The position numbers and the translations under genes are program-made. This document shows positions 29,458 through 37,517 of a DNA stretch of 39,985 nucleotides, in pieces. Each line of letters begins with the position of its first letter. Position 1 is the stretch's first letter. The notes beneath the pieces are model-generated. The model was given only the letters and a program-made list of their open reading frames with translations, searched no databases and had not been told where the DNA came from. The DNA is taken from positions 1 through 39,985 of the forward strand of contig CABSMJ010000021.1 of the NCBI GenBank assembly GCA_902478785.1, read 5' to 3'. Source of the DNA: an uncultured Oscillospiraceae bacterium. Lineage in GTDB: Bacteria; Bacillota; Clostridia; Oscillospirales; Oscillospiraceae.

Positions 29458-30036
29458 ATGGACCCTATGGGCGTCATTCACGGCAGATTTCAAATGCTTC
29501 ACAAGGGGCACATGGAGTATCTACTGGCCGGTCTAGAGCGGTGTCACTACCTGCTCATCGGCATATCCAATCCTGACGCAGCTACCACCCGCTTTACCAG
29601 CGCCAATCCCCACCGCTCTCTTCCCCTGTCCAACCCGCTGACCTACTTTGAGCGCTTCCAGATGATTCAGGGCGCGCTGCTGGAGGCAGGGGTAGCCCGG
29701 GAGCATTTTGATGTAGTCCCCTTTCCTATCAACTGCCCCCAGCTGCTGTTCAACTATGTGCCCCGGGAGGCCAAGTACTACATGACCATCTACGACGACT
29801 GGAGCCTGGAAAAGAAGGCGACCCTGGAATCCTTAGGCTGCGATGTGGAGGTCATGTGGCAGCGAAGCAATGCGGAGAAGTTCACCAGCGGCACCGAGGT
29901 CCGCCGCAGAATTCTGGAGGGACTGCCCTGGCAGGAGCTGGTGCCGCCCTTCACCTACCGGTATGTGACAGAGCACCACATCGACCAGCGTCTTTGCGTC
30001 ATGGCCGCCCAGGCCAAGGCGCAAGATCAGCAGTAA
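29458..30036 (+). CDS. NadM-like nicotinamide-nucleotide adenylyltransferase / cytidylyltransferase-fold protein
   Basis: Nucleotidyltransferase of the HxGH superfamily (192 residues). The ATP-binding GRFQMLHKGH (9-18) and the late TSGTEVRRRI (the ISxTxxR-type motif, about 142-151) are both intact. The GRFQ..H.GH form and length match archaeal-type NadM proteins, which make NAD from NMN and ATP, but other nucleotidyltransferases share these motifs. ATG at 29458 with AAGGAGG. It is a single-gene unit with its own promoter and terminator. No nad genes are nearby, so the substrate is inferred only from family resemblance. Confidence 0.8.
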   Translation: MDPMGVIHGRFQMLHKGHMEYLLAGLERCHYLLIGISNPDAATTRFTSANPHRSLPLSNPLTYFERFQMIQGALLEAGVAREHFDVVPFPINCPQLLFNYVPREAKYYMTIYDDWSLEKKATLESLGCDVEVMWQRSNAEKFTSGTEVRRRILEGLPWQELVPPFTYRYVTEHHIDQRLCVMAAQAKAQDQQ

Positions 30037-30062
30037 AGCGCAAATCTCCGACTCTCCTCTGA

Positions 30063-30099
30063 AAAATGGGCCCGCAACAAATCGTTGCGGGCCCATTTT
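30063..30099 (+). terminator. Terminator after the NadM-like gene
   Basis: Perfect 16-bp stem 30063-30078 with 30084-30099, loop AAATC, ending in TTTT. The stretch from 30100 to 30239 holds nothing else I can identify. Confidence 0.9.
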
Positions 30100-30239
30100 G
30101 GGCATTTGAGGCAGGGATTGCTTTTCACATCTCAAAAATTCTGCTATCTTGACAGTAGTAAACAACAGCATCGTTTGCTCGACACTTTACCCCCTTCCAG
30201 AAAAAGGAGGTCGACCGGCGGAGCAGCCCCCTCAGCTCA

Positions 30240-30401
30240 TCACCGCCTTTTCAAATCGCGAAGGCTTCTCACCAGCAGGGTGAGCGTTCCGCACACGGCA
30301 ACCACGGATACCACATAGGCCGTCTGCCGTCCGGCCATAAAATTAAAGATCAGAATCGTGACCGCGATGATTACAAGGATAATCTCCAAAGCGATCCGCA
30401 T
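30240..30401 (-). CDS. Small membrane protein, 53 residues
   Basis: ATG at 30401 with GGGAGGTG 6 bases upstream. The frame ends with TGA at 30240-30242. The peptide begins MRIALEIILVIIAVTILIF, followed by a short polar turn (MAGRQTA), a second hydrophobic stretch (YVVSVVAVCGTLTLLV) and a basic tail (RSLRDLKRR). That gives two membrane helices with a positive-inside C-terminus. It has an extended -10 promoter (30443-30448) and is divergent from the XRE-membrane gene at 30572. Function unknown; it could be a partner of that neighbour. Confidence 0.7.
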   Translation of the reverse strand: MRIALEIILVIIAVTILIFNFMAGRQTAYVVSVVAVCGTLTLLVRSLRDLKRR

Positions 30402-30442
30402 CGTCTCACCTCCCTTATCTCTTGTCCGACTTTTTTCGATTT

Positions 30443-30448
30443 AGTATA
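30443..30448 (-). promoter_or_regulatory. Extended -10 promoter of the small membrane protein
   Basis: Minus strand TGGTATACT gives a -10 of TATACT with TG one base upstream. The -35 region (TGGAAA) is poor, as is common with extended -10 promoters. Confidence 0.5.
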
Positions 30449-30571
30449 CCATATTAAAATGACATTTTCCATCGTCTCTTTTCCCACACAGGATAGCGAC
30501 GATGCAATCCAACGCCCGCTCCATCGTTCTTTGTGCCGGGGGCGGAGAATCAATCAAAAGGAGGAGTCCTC

Positions 30572-31495
30572 ATGTGTGAAAACAACCATTCCTTCGGAGA
30601 GCACCTGGCCACCTTGCGTCAGGCCGCCGGCCTCTCCCAGCAAGCTCTGGCCGATCGGCTGTGCGTCACCCGCCAGGCCGTCTCCAACTGGGAGCGAGAC
30701 CAGACGCTGCCTGACCTGGTGATGCTGCGGGCCATCGCCCAGGCCCTGGGCACGGACCTGAACACCCTGGGCTCCACCGCACCGGCGGCAAAAAAGCCCC
30801 GGCAGATCCGTCGGAGCTTGTGGGCAGCGGCGGCGCTGGCCCTGGTCTGCGCCCTGTCACTGGGGGCCTATGTGCTCCGGCAGCCCGGGGAGGAGCCTGC
30901 TCCCTCCGTGACGCAGTATGTCTCCTCTCTGTCGCCTCACCGGGTCCAGTTCACCACCGCAGACGGCATCACCATCACCACCGCCTCCGACGGCCGTCAG
31001 GAGCTGCCCGAGCTGCTGGATGCGTTTTCCGATGCTGAGCCCGGTCCGGTGAAGCGTACGGCGGAGCTGGGAGACACCCTTGCCTACCTGGCCGGGCAGT
31101 ATATGCTGTCTCTGGCGCCGGAATACCAGGGCGGTCAGCTGCTTTCCTCCTGGGACGAAACGCTTTTCTGGCTCTACAAGATCGGCATCAGCCGGGGCAA
31201 TATCATGACCCGGGAGCAGGTGGAGGCGGCCCTTTCAGACCTTCTTGGCTATACCAAAGCGGCGGCTCACCAGTCCACATCCCACTTCACTCTGACAGAA
31301 GAGGGTTATGTGCCCCAGGATGTGGCCAGCGCCCGGCCTCTGCCCTTCTCTGTAAAGGCCCTGGAAAAGGGGGAGGGACAGGATTGGGAGGCCCTGCTGG
31401 AGCAGGAGGACGGGACCGCCGTCACCCTGACTCTGACCTTGGAGGAAGATACCGTCCGCTTTTCCTCCATCTCCCACACCAACAGAAGCCTCTGA
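30572..31495 (+). CDS. Membrane-anchored XRE-family regulator
   Basis: 307 residues. The N-terminal Cro/CI helix-turn-helix (about 8-62: HLATLRQAAGLSQQALADRL, RQAVSNWERDQTLPDL) is followed by a basic stretch (KKPRQIRR), one transmembrane helix (SLWAAAALALVCALSLGAYVL, about 88-108) and an outside domain of about 195 residues with no recognised motif. The layout is that of one-component membrane-bound regulators that read an extracytoplasmic signal. ATG at 30572 with AAAAGGAGGAG. It is divergent from the 53-residue membrane protein. A terminator follows. The signal and targets are unknown. Confidence 0.85.
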   Translation: MCENNHSFGEHLATLRQAAGLSQQALADRLCVTRQAVSNWERDQTLPDLVMLRAIAQALGTDLNTLGSTAPAAKKPRQIRRSLWAAAALALVCALSLGAYVLRQPGEEPAPSVTQYVSSLSPHRVQFTTADGITITTASDGRQELPELLDAFSDAEPGPVKRTAELGDTLAYLAGQYMLSLAPEYQGGQLLSSWDETLFWLYKIGISRGNIMTREQVEAALSDLLGYTKAAAHQSTSHFTLTEEGYVPQDVASARPLPFSVKALEKGEGQDWEALLEQEDGTAVTLTLTLEEDTVRFSSISHTNRSL

Positions 31496-31526
31496 GGCTC
31501 TGCGCTCTGCTTTTGCAGCAAAATGA

Positions 31527-31567
31527 CACCGGCTCGGACAAACGGTCCGGGCCGGTGCTTGTTTTTT
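31527..31567 (+). terminator. Terminator after the membrane-anchored XRE gene
   Basis: 13-bp stem with one G-U pair (31527-31539 with 31545-31557), loop AAACG, then a T-rich run to 31567. It lies between convergent genes. Confidence 0.9.
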
Positions 31568-31575
31568 CCAATTTC

Positions 31576-32226
31576 TCAGCGCCCTCTGGCCGTGCGGATG
31601 CCCACCAGGTCGTAGGTCCGCAGGAAGGGCTCGATCCGGGCCCCGGTGCGGAGGTGATGGAGCAGGATCTCCCCGCAGGCCATGCTGTCGCTGCCCGCCC
31701 GGTGGTGGTCCAGCTCCAGCCCCAGATAGTCGCACAGGGTGTTGAGCCGGTGGTTGGGCAGCTGGGGCAGCAGCTGGCGGCTCATCTGGCAGGTGCAGAG
31801 GTAGGAGACCGTGCCGTGCCAGAAGATGCCGTAGTCCCGCAGGCACTTGGCCAGCACCCCCATGTCAAAGGGCGCATTGTGGGCCACCAGCAGTCCGCTG
31901 TCCATGACCGGTGCCAGCTCCTGCCACAGCTCCGGGAAGGTGGGCTTGTCCGCCACCAGCTCCGGAGTGATGCCGGTGAGAGAGATGTTGAAGGGATCAA
32001 AGGGACACTCTGGGTCCACCAACGTATCATACTGTTCCGCCATCTGCCCGTTCTCCACCACAGTGACGCCGATGGCGCTGATGCGGTCGTTGCGGCAATT
32101 GGGTGTCTCCACGTCAAAGGCGATGTAGCGCTCCCACAAATCCCTCTCCTCCTCTCTCAGATGCTCGGGCTTCCCCGACTCTATCTGGCTGCCCTCCTCC
32201 ACAGGGGCAGCCAGCACTTTCAGCAC
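31576..32226 (-). CDS. DEDDh 3'-5' exonuclease (DnaQ/PolC-epsilon type)
   Basis: Stand-alone exonuclease domain. Exo I is YIAFDVETPN (the DxE pair), then GQMAEQYDTLVDPECPF and ISLTGITPELV. Exo II is VAHNAPFDMGVL. Exo III is HHRAGSDSMACG with the His and Asp five residues apart, so all DEDDh metal ligands are present. The frame is open to ATG 32340, but the promoter at 32284-32312 puts the transcript start near 32277, excluding that start. GTG at 32226 is used here; TTG at 32139, with a GGAGGAGAGG site and directly before the Exo I motif, is a good alternative. It may act in proofreading or in RNA/DNA trimming; substrate unknown. Confidence 0.85.
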   Translation of the reverse strand: MLKVLAAPVEEGSQIESGKPEHLREEERDLWERYIAFDVETPNCRNDRISAIGVTVVENGQMAEQYDTLVDPECPFDPFNISLTGITPELVADKPTFPELWQELAPVMDSGLLVAHNAPFDMGVLAKCLRDYGIFWHGTVSYLCTCQMSRQLLPQLPNHRLNTLCDYLGLELDHHRAGSDSMACGEILLHHLRTGARIEPFLRTYDLVGIRTARGR

Positions 32227-32283
32227 GGTTTCTTTCTCTCTTTTGTGCCGCACCCTCCGGGCCGGCGCACTTTCCCAGCAACG

Positions 32284-32312
32284 ATTGTACCACACCTCTG
32301 TCCGACGGACAA
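32284..32312 (-). promoter_or_regulatory. Promoter of the DEDDh exonuclease
   Basis: Minus strand: TTGTCC (32307-32312), 17-bp spacer, TACAAT (32284-32289), with TGG before the -10. It lies inside the longest open frame and therefore moves the translation start downstream. Confidence 0.7.
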
Positions 32313-32348
32313 GTTCACCCTCAGGGCGTATTTCCCGCAAAAAGAAGC

Positions 32349-32382
32349 CAGGGGCACCTGGAATCAGGCACCCCTGTTTTTT
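32349..32382. terminator. Terminator-like hairpin after the flavin reductase gene
   Basis: Stem CAGGGG/CCCCTG (32349-32354 with 32371-32376) with an inner CTG/CAG helix. A T-run follows on the plus side, and on the minus side GGCTTCTTTTT follows. It lies 17 bases past the stop at 32399. Confidence 0.6.
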
Positions 32383-32398
32383 CAGGTCCTGCAGGTCG

Positions 32399-32959
32399 TC
32401 ATTTCAGCTGATTGCCGTCCCGGAAGGCGTTGCCCACCTTCTCCCCCAGCTTGCGGTAGGCGCTGTGGATAGGGTCAAAGGTGATAGGATGGAGCTTATC
32501 CGGGTCGATCTTGCCGTCGCCGTCCAGCACCTTCTCGTCGGCGCTGACGTTGACGATCTTTCCCACCAGGCGGCAGGCGGCCGGGTCGTAGCTGACCAGA
32601 CTGCACTCCAATGTCATGGGCAGTTCATCGATAACAGGGGCGTCCACGAATTCCGACTTGGTGGTGTGCCAGCCCGTCTTCTCCAGCTTGTTTGCCACAT
32701 TGTTGCCGGAGACAATGCCCACATAGTCACAGGCAACCATCTGCTCCACGGTGGCCATACTGACGGTAAAAGCCTTGCGGGCCAGGATATTGGCGGTGGT
32801 CTTGTGCTCCTCGCTGATGCAGACGGAGATCTCGTCGGCCTCGCTGATGCCGCCCCAGGCCGCGTTCATGGCGTCGGCAGTGCCGTCCGGACCGTAGGTG
32901 GCCAGGATGAGCACCGGCTGGGGATAGGTCCAGGGCTTGGCTCCAAAGTTCTTGCGCAT
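32399..32959 (-). CDS. Flavin reductase-like FMN-binding protein
   Basis: FMN-binding split-barrel protein of the flavin reductase (HpaC-like/'flavoredoxin') family, 186 residues. Typical segments are PVLILATYGPDGTADAMNAAWGG (split here: PVLILATY, then NAAWGGI), ISVCISEEHKTTANIL, FTVSMATVEQMVACDYVGIVSG and the later ECSLVSYDPAACRLVGKIV. ATG at 32959 has AAAAGGAGG upstream, and the open frame further right (to 33205) lacks a start of that quality. It probably transfers electrons from NAD(P)H or ferredoxin to a flavin partner; the nearby EFR1 protein is a candidate redox relation but is not in the same unit. Confidence 0.88.
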   Translation of the reverse strand: MRKNFGAKPWTYPQPVLILATYGPDGTADAMNAAWGGISEADEISVCISEEHKTTANILARKAFTVSMATVEQMVACDYVGIVSGNNVANKLEKTGWHTTKSEFVDAPVIDELPMTLECSLVSYDPAACRLVGKIVNVSADEKVLDGDGKIDPDKLHPITFDPIHSAYRKLGEKVGNAFRDGNQLK

Positions 32960-33143
32960 GGGAAAATACCTCCTTTTGATTCGGCAGACCCTGTGCCGGT
33001 TCCGCCGCTTTCCAATAGACCGGATCTCGCCAGGGCTCCTCCTTTGCGGCGGTGGAGACCCAGCTCCGGGAGATCTTCTGCCTCTATGATACTCCTTCTC
33101 CCAAGCGACGCGCAAGCGTAAAAGAAAGGCAGCGGAGTAGCTC

Positions 33144-34226
33144 CTATATACTCTCCCGCAGCTTTTCCACAGCGGCGGCAAAGGCGGGGCGCTCCCGAAG
33201 CCCATGGTACTTCTCCCCCTGCTCGATCTCCCTCAGGAGCATCCGCCGCATCTCCCTGGTCACATCCTGCCCAGGCTCCCCGCCGACCGGCGTGATCCCC
33301 GGGGCAAAGAGATCCTCATCCACCGGAGAAAAGGGCCCGGTGAGAACCTCCACATACCGGACAAAGCACGCCTCCGCCCGGTCCGCCTGTCCCATGCCCA
33401 AATAGGCTTCAAAGTACAGCCCCTCACTCATATCCGGAAAGCCAAAGGCTCGGGCCATAGACTGATAGGCGCGGCAGATCTTCAATACCCTCTCCTCATT
33501 CAGGGAGAATCTGGGGTCCAAGAGCATCGTCAGGCAGGGCATCACGCTGCTGACCAACCGGTACAGCTGCCGCTGGGCTGTTTTCAAAGCCTCCTCCGGC
33601 TGCTCCTTCTTCAGATAGCACTGGACCCAGACAGGGGTGGGGTCGGCTGTATGCTCCGGCAGCTCCCGCAGCAGCGCCTCAGCCTGGTCCGTCTCCCCCT
33701 CTCTAGCCACCAGGCCTGCCAGCTGCACGGTGGCGCTCTGCCAGTATGCGGCGCTCCCAGAGGTCCGGACCTGCTGCAACAGTGACCGCTTGCGTCGGCA
33801 CCACCGCTGTTCTGCCTCCTGATCCGGCTGGGCAAGGCTCAGCATCCACAGCACATCGTACACCGCCGCAGCCTGAAACCGGAGGGTGTCAGAGCTGGGA
33901 TACTGGTGCAGCAGCTCCTCCAGCGCCTTCTCACCGGAAAGCACGCCCTCCTGTCGGGCTTTTTCCACCACAGTGCGGATTCTCTCGGCCGTTTCTTGGT
34001 CAGACAGTGTCTGGTGGAATTGCAGCAGCTCGTCCACACTGGTCTCCAGCGCCCGGGCCAGCGGGCATAAAAGAGTGATATCCGGGTAGGAGCTGTTTCG
34101 CTCCCACTTGCTCACCGCCGGAGCAGACACCCCCAGGGCAGCCGCCAGCTGCTCCTGCGTCAGGCCCTTGGCTCTGCGCAGGGCGGCGATGTTGGCGCCG
34201 ATCTTCATGTGTTGGATTTCCTCCAT
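33144..34226 (-). CDS. XRE-family regulator with helical-repeat C-terminal domain
   Basis: 360 residues. The N-terminal helix-turn-helix (about 7-65: ANIAALRRAKGLTQEQLAAAL, APAVSKWERNSSYPDITLL) is of the DUF/TPR-linked XRE type frequent in Clostridia. The rest is all-helical with TPR-like pairs (EALLRELPEHTADPTPVWVQ, EEALKTAQRQLYRL, DMSEGLYFEAYLGMGQADRAE). It resembles Rgg/PlcR-type receptors only in layout; no peptide partner is seen. The start at ATG 34226 follows a GGGGGAG site; ATGs at 34274 and 34208 are possible. Downstream to 32959 no promoter for the flavin reductase was recognised, so read-through is possible. Confidence 0.82.
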   Translation of the reverse strand: MEEIQHMKIGANIAALRRAKGLTQEQLAAALGVSAPAVSKWERNSSYPDITLLCPLARALETSVDELLQFHQTLSDQETAERIRTVVEKARQEGVLSGEKALEELLHQYPSSDTLRFQAAAVYDVLWMLSLAQPDQEAEQRWCRRKRSLLQQVRTSGSAAYWQSATVQLAGLVAREGETDQAEALLRELPEHTADPTPVWVQCYLKKEQPEEALKTAQRQLYRLVSSVMPCLTMLLDPRFSLNEERVLKICRAYQSMARAFGFPDMSEGLYFEAYLGMGQADRAEACFVRYVEVLTGPFSPVDEDLFAPGITPVGGEPGQDVTREMRRMLLREIEQGEKYHGLRERPAFAAAVEKLRESI

Positions 34227-34437
34227 TTTGCTCCCCCTTCCTTTCCTCGCCTCCATTGTATCCCCTTTTCCCATCCGGCGGCAAGAGAGGCGCAGGCAAC
34301 CTCAGGGCAGGATTTTATAACCAGCGGTTCAGGCCAAAGGCTCCGGGCGGAGGCTCCGGCAGAGCGGACGCGCAACTTTTTTACAGCGTGCGTCCAAATG
34401 AGGCATCTTTTGGGGCAGAGTCGGACACAATGTTCCT

Positions 34438-34465
34438 TTGAAAATGGCCGGCGCCGTGGTATTAT
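34438..34465 (+). promoter_or_regulatory. Promoter of the EFR1 gene
   Basis: TTGAAA (34438-34443), 16-bp spacer, TATTAT (34460-34465) with TGG before it. Expected start near 34472, about 89 bases before the ATG. Confidence 0.75.
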
Positions 34466-34560
34466 AAGGGCAGCTGCCAATCTCACAGGGAATCTGACAC
34501 TGGTAGCCTCTGCGAAAACGGCACGGGAAAAGCGCTTTGCATTGTAGAAGGAGAACCAAC

Positions 34561-35334
34561 ATGATCGTCTATTTTACCGGAACCGGAAACAGCCGCTACT
34601 GCGCCCAGTTTCTGGCACAGCAGCTGCAGGAGGAATGTCGGGATGTCTCCTCCTTTCTCCGAAACGGCGTGGCAGGCGAATGGACTTCAGAGCAGCCCTG
34701 GATTTTCGTGGCGCCCACATACAGCTGGCAGCTGCCCCGGGTATTTGTGGAGTGGATTCGGAACAGCCGGTTTTCCGACAGCCGGGAGGCCTACTTTGTC
34801 ATGACCTGCGGCGGAGACATCGGCAGCGCCCCAGAGCAAAATCGGGCCTTGTGCGCGGAAAAGGGGCTGCACTGTCGGGGGACCTTGCCGGTGGTGATGC
34901 CGGACAACTACATTGTCATGTTCACCGCCCCATCGCCGGAGGAGTCTGAAAAGATCATCGCCGCTGCCCGGCCCACGCTGGAGCAATATGCGGCCTGCAT
35001 TCGGGAGGGGCGGGACTTCCCCCCGCTGCATCCGGGCACCATGGACCGCCTCAAGTCCGGCCTTGTGAACACCCTATTTTATCGCTTCCAGATCAAGACT
35101 AAGCCCTTCACCGTCTCCAACGCCTGCATCTCCTGCGGCAAGTGTGAGGCGGTGTGTCCCCTGGGCAACATCCATCTGGAAAACGGCAGACCCGTCTGGG
35201 GCAGCCGCTGCACCCACTGCATGGCCTGCCTCTCCTCTTGTCCCACGGAGGCCATCGACTACGGCAGGTCCACCCGGGGCAAGCGCCGGTATCAGTGCCC
35301 GGCATATCAGCGCCCGGATGACGGCCAGTTCTGA
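34561..35334 (+). CDS. EFR1-type flavodoxin-ferredoxin fusion
   Basis: Electron carrier with an N-terminal flavodoxin-like domain (FTGTGNSRYCAQ at about 5-16 is the FMN-phosphate loop; VAPTYSWQLP at about 50-59) and a C-terminal 2[4Fe-4S] ferredoxin domain (CISCGKCEAVCP at about 192-203, CTHCMACLSSCP at about 218-229, all eight cysteines present). The 257 residues match the EFRODO1/EFR1 family of Clostridia. It would shuttle electrons in anaerobic redox metabolism; its partner is not encoded next to it. ATG at 34561 with AAGGAGAA, its own promoter and its own terminator. Confidence 0.92.
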   Translation: MIVYFTGTGNSRYCAQFLAQQLQEECRDVSSFLRNGVAGEWTSEQPWIFVAPTYSWQLPRVFVEWIRNSRFSDSREAYFVMTCGGDIGSAPEQNRALCAEKGLHCRGTLPVVMPDNYIVMFTAPSPEESEKIIAAARPTLEQYAACIREGRDFPPLHPGTMDRLKSGLVNTLFYRFQIKTKPFTVSNACISCGKCEAVCPLGNIHLENGRPVWGSRCTHCMACLSSCPTEAIDYGRSTRGKRRYQCPAYQRPDDGQF

Positions 35335-35368
35335 AAGGCCCCAGCGTTCTTTTTAATACAGAATAGGA

Positions 35369-35403
35369 ACAGGCCCGGACCTTGAAAAGGTCCGGGCCTG
35401 TTT
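35369..35403 (+). terminator. Terminator after the EFR1 gene
   Basis: Perfect 15-bp stem 35369-35383 with 35387-35401, 3-base loop GAA, then TTT. The U-tract is short but the stem is very stable. Confidence 0.82.
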
Positions 35404-35491
35404 GATCGAACACCGGTCGGGCTCTTCCGCCTTGGAACGGGCAGCGCCACTCTCCAGGTCCCGCCTTGCCTCATTTAACACGGGGATAAAT

Positions 35492-35529
35492 AAAAAAGAG
35501 TTCTGAAACCATACGATTTCAGAACTCTT

Positions 35530-35530
<1 letters not shown>
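35492..35530 (-). terminator. Terminator of tRNA-Ala
   Basis: Perfect 14-bp stem (35495-35508 with 35517-35530), loop CCATACGA. On the minus strand it runs into a T-tract. It begins at the last base of the tRNA CCA. Confidence 0.88.
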
Positions 35531-35605
<75 letters not shown>

Positions 35606-35637
35606 ATATTTTGTGGTCATCTCTTGACCGCTTGATT

Positions 35638-35666
35638 ATTATAGCAGCTTGTCTCTGCTCTGTCAA
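35638..35666 (-). promoter_or_regulatory. Perfect consensus sigma-A promoter of tRNA-Ala
   Basis: Minus strand TTGACA (35661-35666), 17-bp spacer, TATAAT (35638-35643) with TGC before the -10. Both hexamers match consensus completely. Expected start near 35631. From 35667 to 35837 I see no gene, only one arm of a possible att repeat at 35785-35800. Confidence 0.93.
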
Positions 35667-35837
35667 CCATAAAATAAAATTTTTTGTCGACTTCTCTCAT
35701 TGGCACACCCAGCGGGGGCCACCAGGTATGTCCCGCAATCTTCAGAGGGGTGTATGATCGCCTCAAGTGGGTTCTTAAACCCGCCGGTTACATGCCCTCC
35801 AAACAGCAGCCCTTCCTTCAACCTTACAGCCGGAGGA

Positions 35838-36734
35838 TTATCTGACGTGATTTTGCAAGATGTCGTTTTTTAATTGCTGTGCCGCAGCGCTCAGCGGGTG
35901 CTGCCGATCATATACCATGCAGATTTGCCGTTCCGGTATTTGCTCCCGCAGTCTAATTTGGACAATCCTATGTTGACGAAGCGCCTCCTGTGCCATGGAT
36001 TCCGGGAGAAAAGCAAGGCCGAGATCAGATTTTACCAATGACAAAATCTGATCCGTAGTGGCTGCTTCCGTGTCTGGAGTCAGCTCCAGTCCATGAGATA
36101 AAAACAGATCGTGATAAAACTGCCAGGTCATTGTCTCCCGGCCAAGACAAATGAGCGGATAATTCTGCAATTCAGCAAGGGTAAGTTCCTGACTGCCCAG
36201 TGCGGCAAAGGTTCTTCCCCCCACAAGAATGTCTTGGAACGATTGTACGTGTATTTCTTTGAGCGGATCATCCGCATTCGTAGGTGTCGAGACAATCGCA
36301 AAGTCTATTTCGCCGTTTTTAATGGAACGGATTGCCTGCGGAGTAGAGTGATTATAGATTTTCAATCGAATCCCAGGATGTTCCATGTGAAAGGTCCTCA
36401 ATTTATCCAGCAGGTAGATATTCAATGCCGTTTCACTGGCCCCAATGGAGATACTGCCATTTTCTAACCCCATACTGGCCGTCAGTTCCGTCTCTGCCGC
36501 CTGCAACTGCGACATTGCGACAGCAACATGCTCGAATAGCTGTGCTCCCTCCGGTGTAAGTTTTACACCGCGGTTGGTTCGAATAAAAAGTGTGCAATGG
36601 ATTTCCTGTTCCAGGCAATTCATGGCACGCGTGACATTTGGCTGCCCAATGCCCAATACATTTGCCGCTTTTGTAAAATTTTTGTATTTTGCGGCATAAT
36701 AAAATATTTTATAGTATTCAAAATTAACGTTCAT
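35838..36734 (-). CDS. LysR-family transcriptional regulator
   Basis: 298 residues of normal length. The N-terminal winged helix (about 1-60: YKIFYYAAKYKNFTKAANVL, QPNVTRAMNCLEQEI, RTNRGVKLTPEG) is followed by a substrate-binding-like effector domain (SISIGASETALNIYLLDKL, then the two-lobed pattern through AFLPESMAQEAL). ATG at 36734. It is divergent from the following genes, and its upstream gap holds repeated ATGATAT/ATATCAT half-sites. Codon use is AT-richer than in the genes left of the tRNA, suggesting acquisition. It may control the thioesterase/YoaK genes; not shown. Confidence 0.93.
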   Translation of the reverse strand: MNVNFEYYKIFYYAAKYKNFTKAANVLGIGQPNVTRAMNCLEQEIHCTLFIRTNRGVKLTPEGAQLFEHVAVAMSQLQAAETELTASMGLENGSISIGASETALNIYLLDKLRTFHMEHPGIRLKIYNHSTPQAIRSIKNGEIDFAIVSTPTNADDPLKEIHVQSFQDILVGGRTFAALGSQELTLAELQNYPLICLGRETMTWQFYHDLFLSHGLELTPDTEAATTDQILSLVKSDLGLAFLPESMAQEALRQHRIVQIRLREQIPERQICMVYDRQHPLSAAAQQLKNDILQNHVR

Positions 36735-36745
36735 ACTCTATGTCC

Positions 36746-36780
36746 ATGATATATCATTTTATGATATTTGCTATATCAAT
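36746..36780. promoter_or_regulatory. Candidate LysR operator array
   Basis: ATGATATATCAT (36746-36757) is a perfect 12-bp palindrome. ATATCAT (36751-36757) also pairs with ATGATAT (36761-36767) over a 3-bp spacer, and a further TATATCA follows. It lies 12-45 bases upstream of the LysR start, where autoregulatory LysR sites are usual. Confidence 0.5.
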
Positions 36781-37065
36781 AATGCTTTTTACAAATTTCT
36801 GTATGACTAGTATAATAAATCATAATTCTAAAAACAAGTGGCTGAGCGCTTATCAGGAAGAAGATCAAAAAACTTTTTCCATGGTTCCCGTGTTTGACAT
36901 ACAGTGCAGAGATTGCCGTCTTTGACTGGCGGTTTCCATACAGCGGTCTTGTATCTGCGTCATATTTCTGTCCCGACTTGTACACTCTTTCTGTGCCGAT
37001 CAATACGCAGGTGTGCGATTTTCTTGTATCACTCCATTTCTTTGATTATCACAACCGTGGCAACA

Positions 37066-37452
37066 ATGACCGCCTGGATATTGGCCATGTTGCTTGACCT
37101 GACGCCATTACCGTTCCAGCCATTAAAGTTTGCTTTGTGGCAGTGGATTTCACTTCGACTGCTTGCCAGTTTTTGTGGTGTATTTGGTTTTTCTATTATG
37201 TTTAACAGCCCTGTTCAGATAGCTGTCGCCGCAGGTATCGTAGGTGCTGTCACAAATACGCTTCGTCTTGAGCTTGTGGATCTTTTGCCGTTTGCCTCAG
37301 CCGTTGCAGCCTTTATTGGTGCGTTTTTATCTGGTATGTTTGCATCAGCCGCTTCGTGGCTTGCATCGGCATTGCTGATTATTTGGGCGCTTCCCCTTGG
37401 ACTCATATTTGCCAGAATCATAACAGACAAGACATTTAGATATTGCACCTGA
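37066..37452 (+). pseudogene. ThrE_2/YjjB-like membrane protein, probably a remnant
   Basis: From ATG 37066 (the frame is open from 36904) about 128 residues with four hydrophobic stretches. The part SLRLLASFCGVFGFSIMFNSP through AGIVGAVTNTLRL and AAFIGAFLSGMFAS follows the ThrE_2 (DUF3815, threonine/serine exporter C-terminal half) pattern of small-residue helices with an FN-P turn. The family's conserved late PG motif and last helices are missing, and no DUF1212 partner domain is found upstream in any frame. There is no clear ribosome site. I read it as a truncated gene fragment in the island; a divergent intact small protein is the alternative. Confidence 0.4.
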
Positions 37453-37517
37453 TAAGCTTTCGACGTAGCGAAACATTTTAAGTCAATTATATTTCAGAAA
37501 AAGGGAGTAATTGTGGT

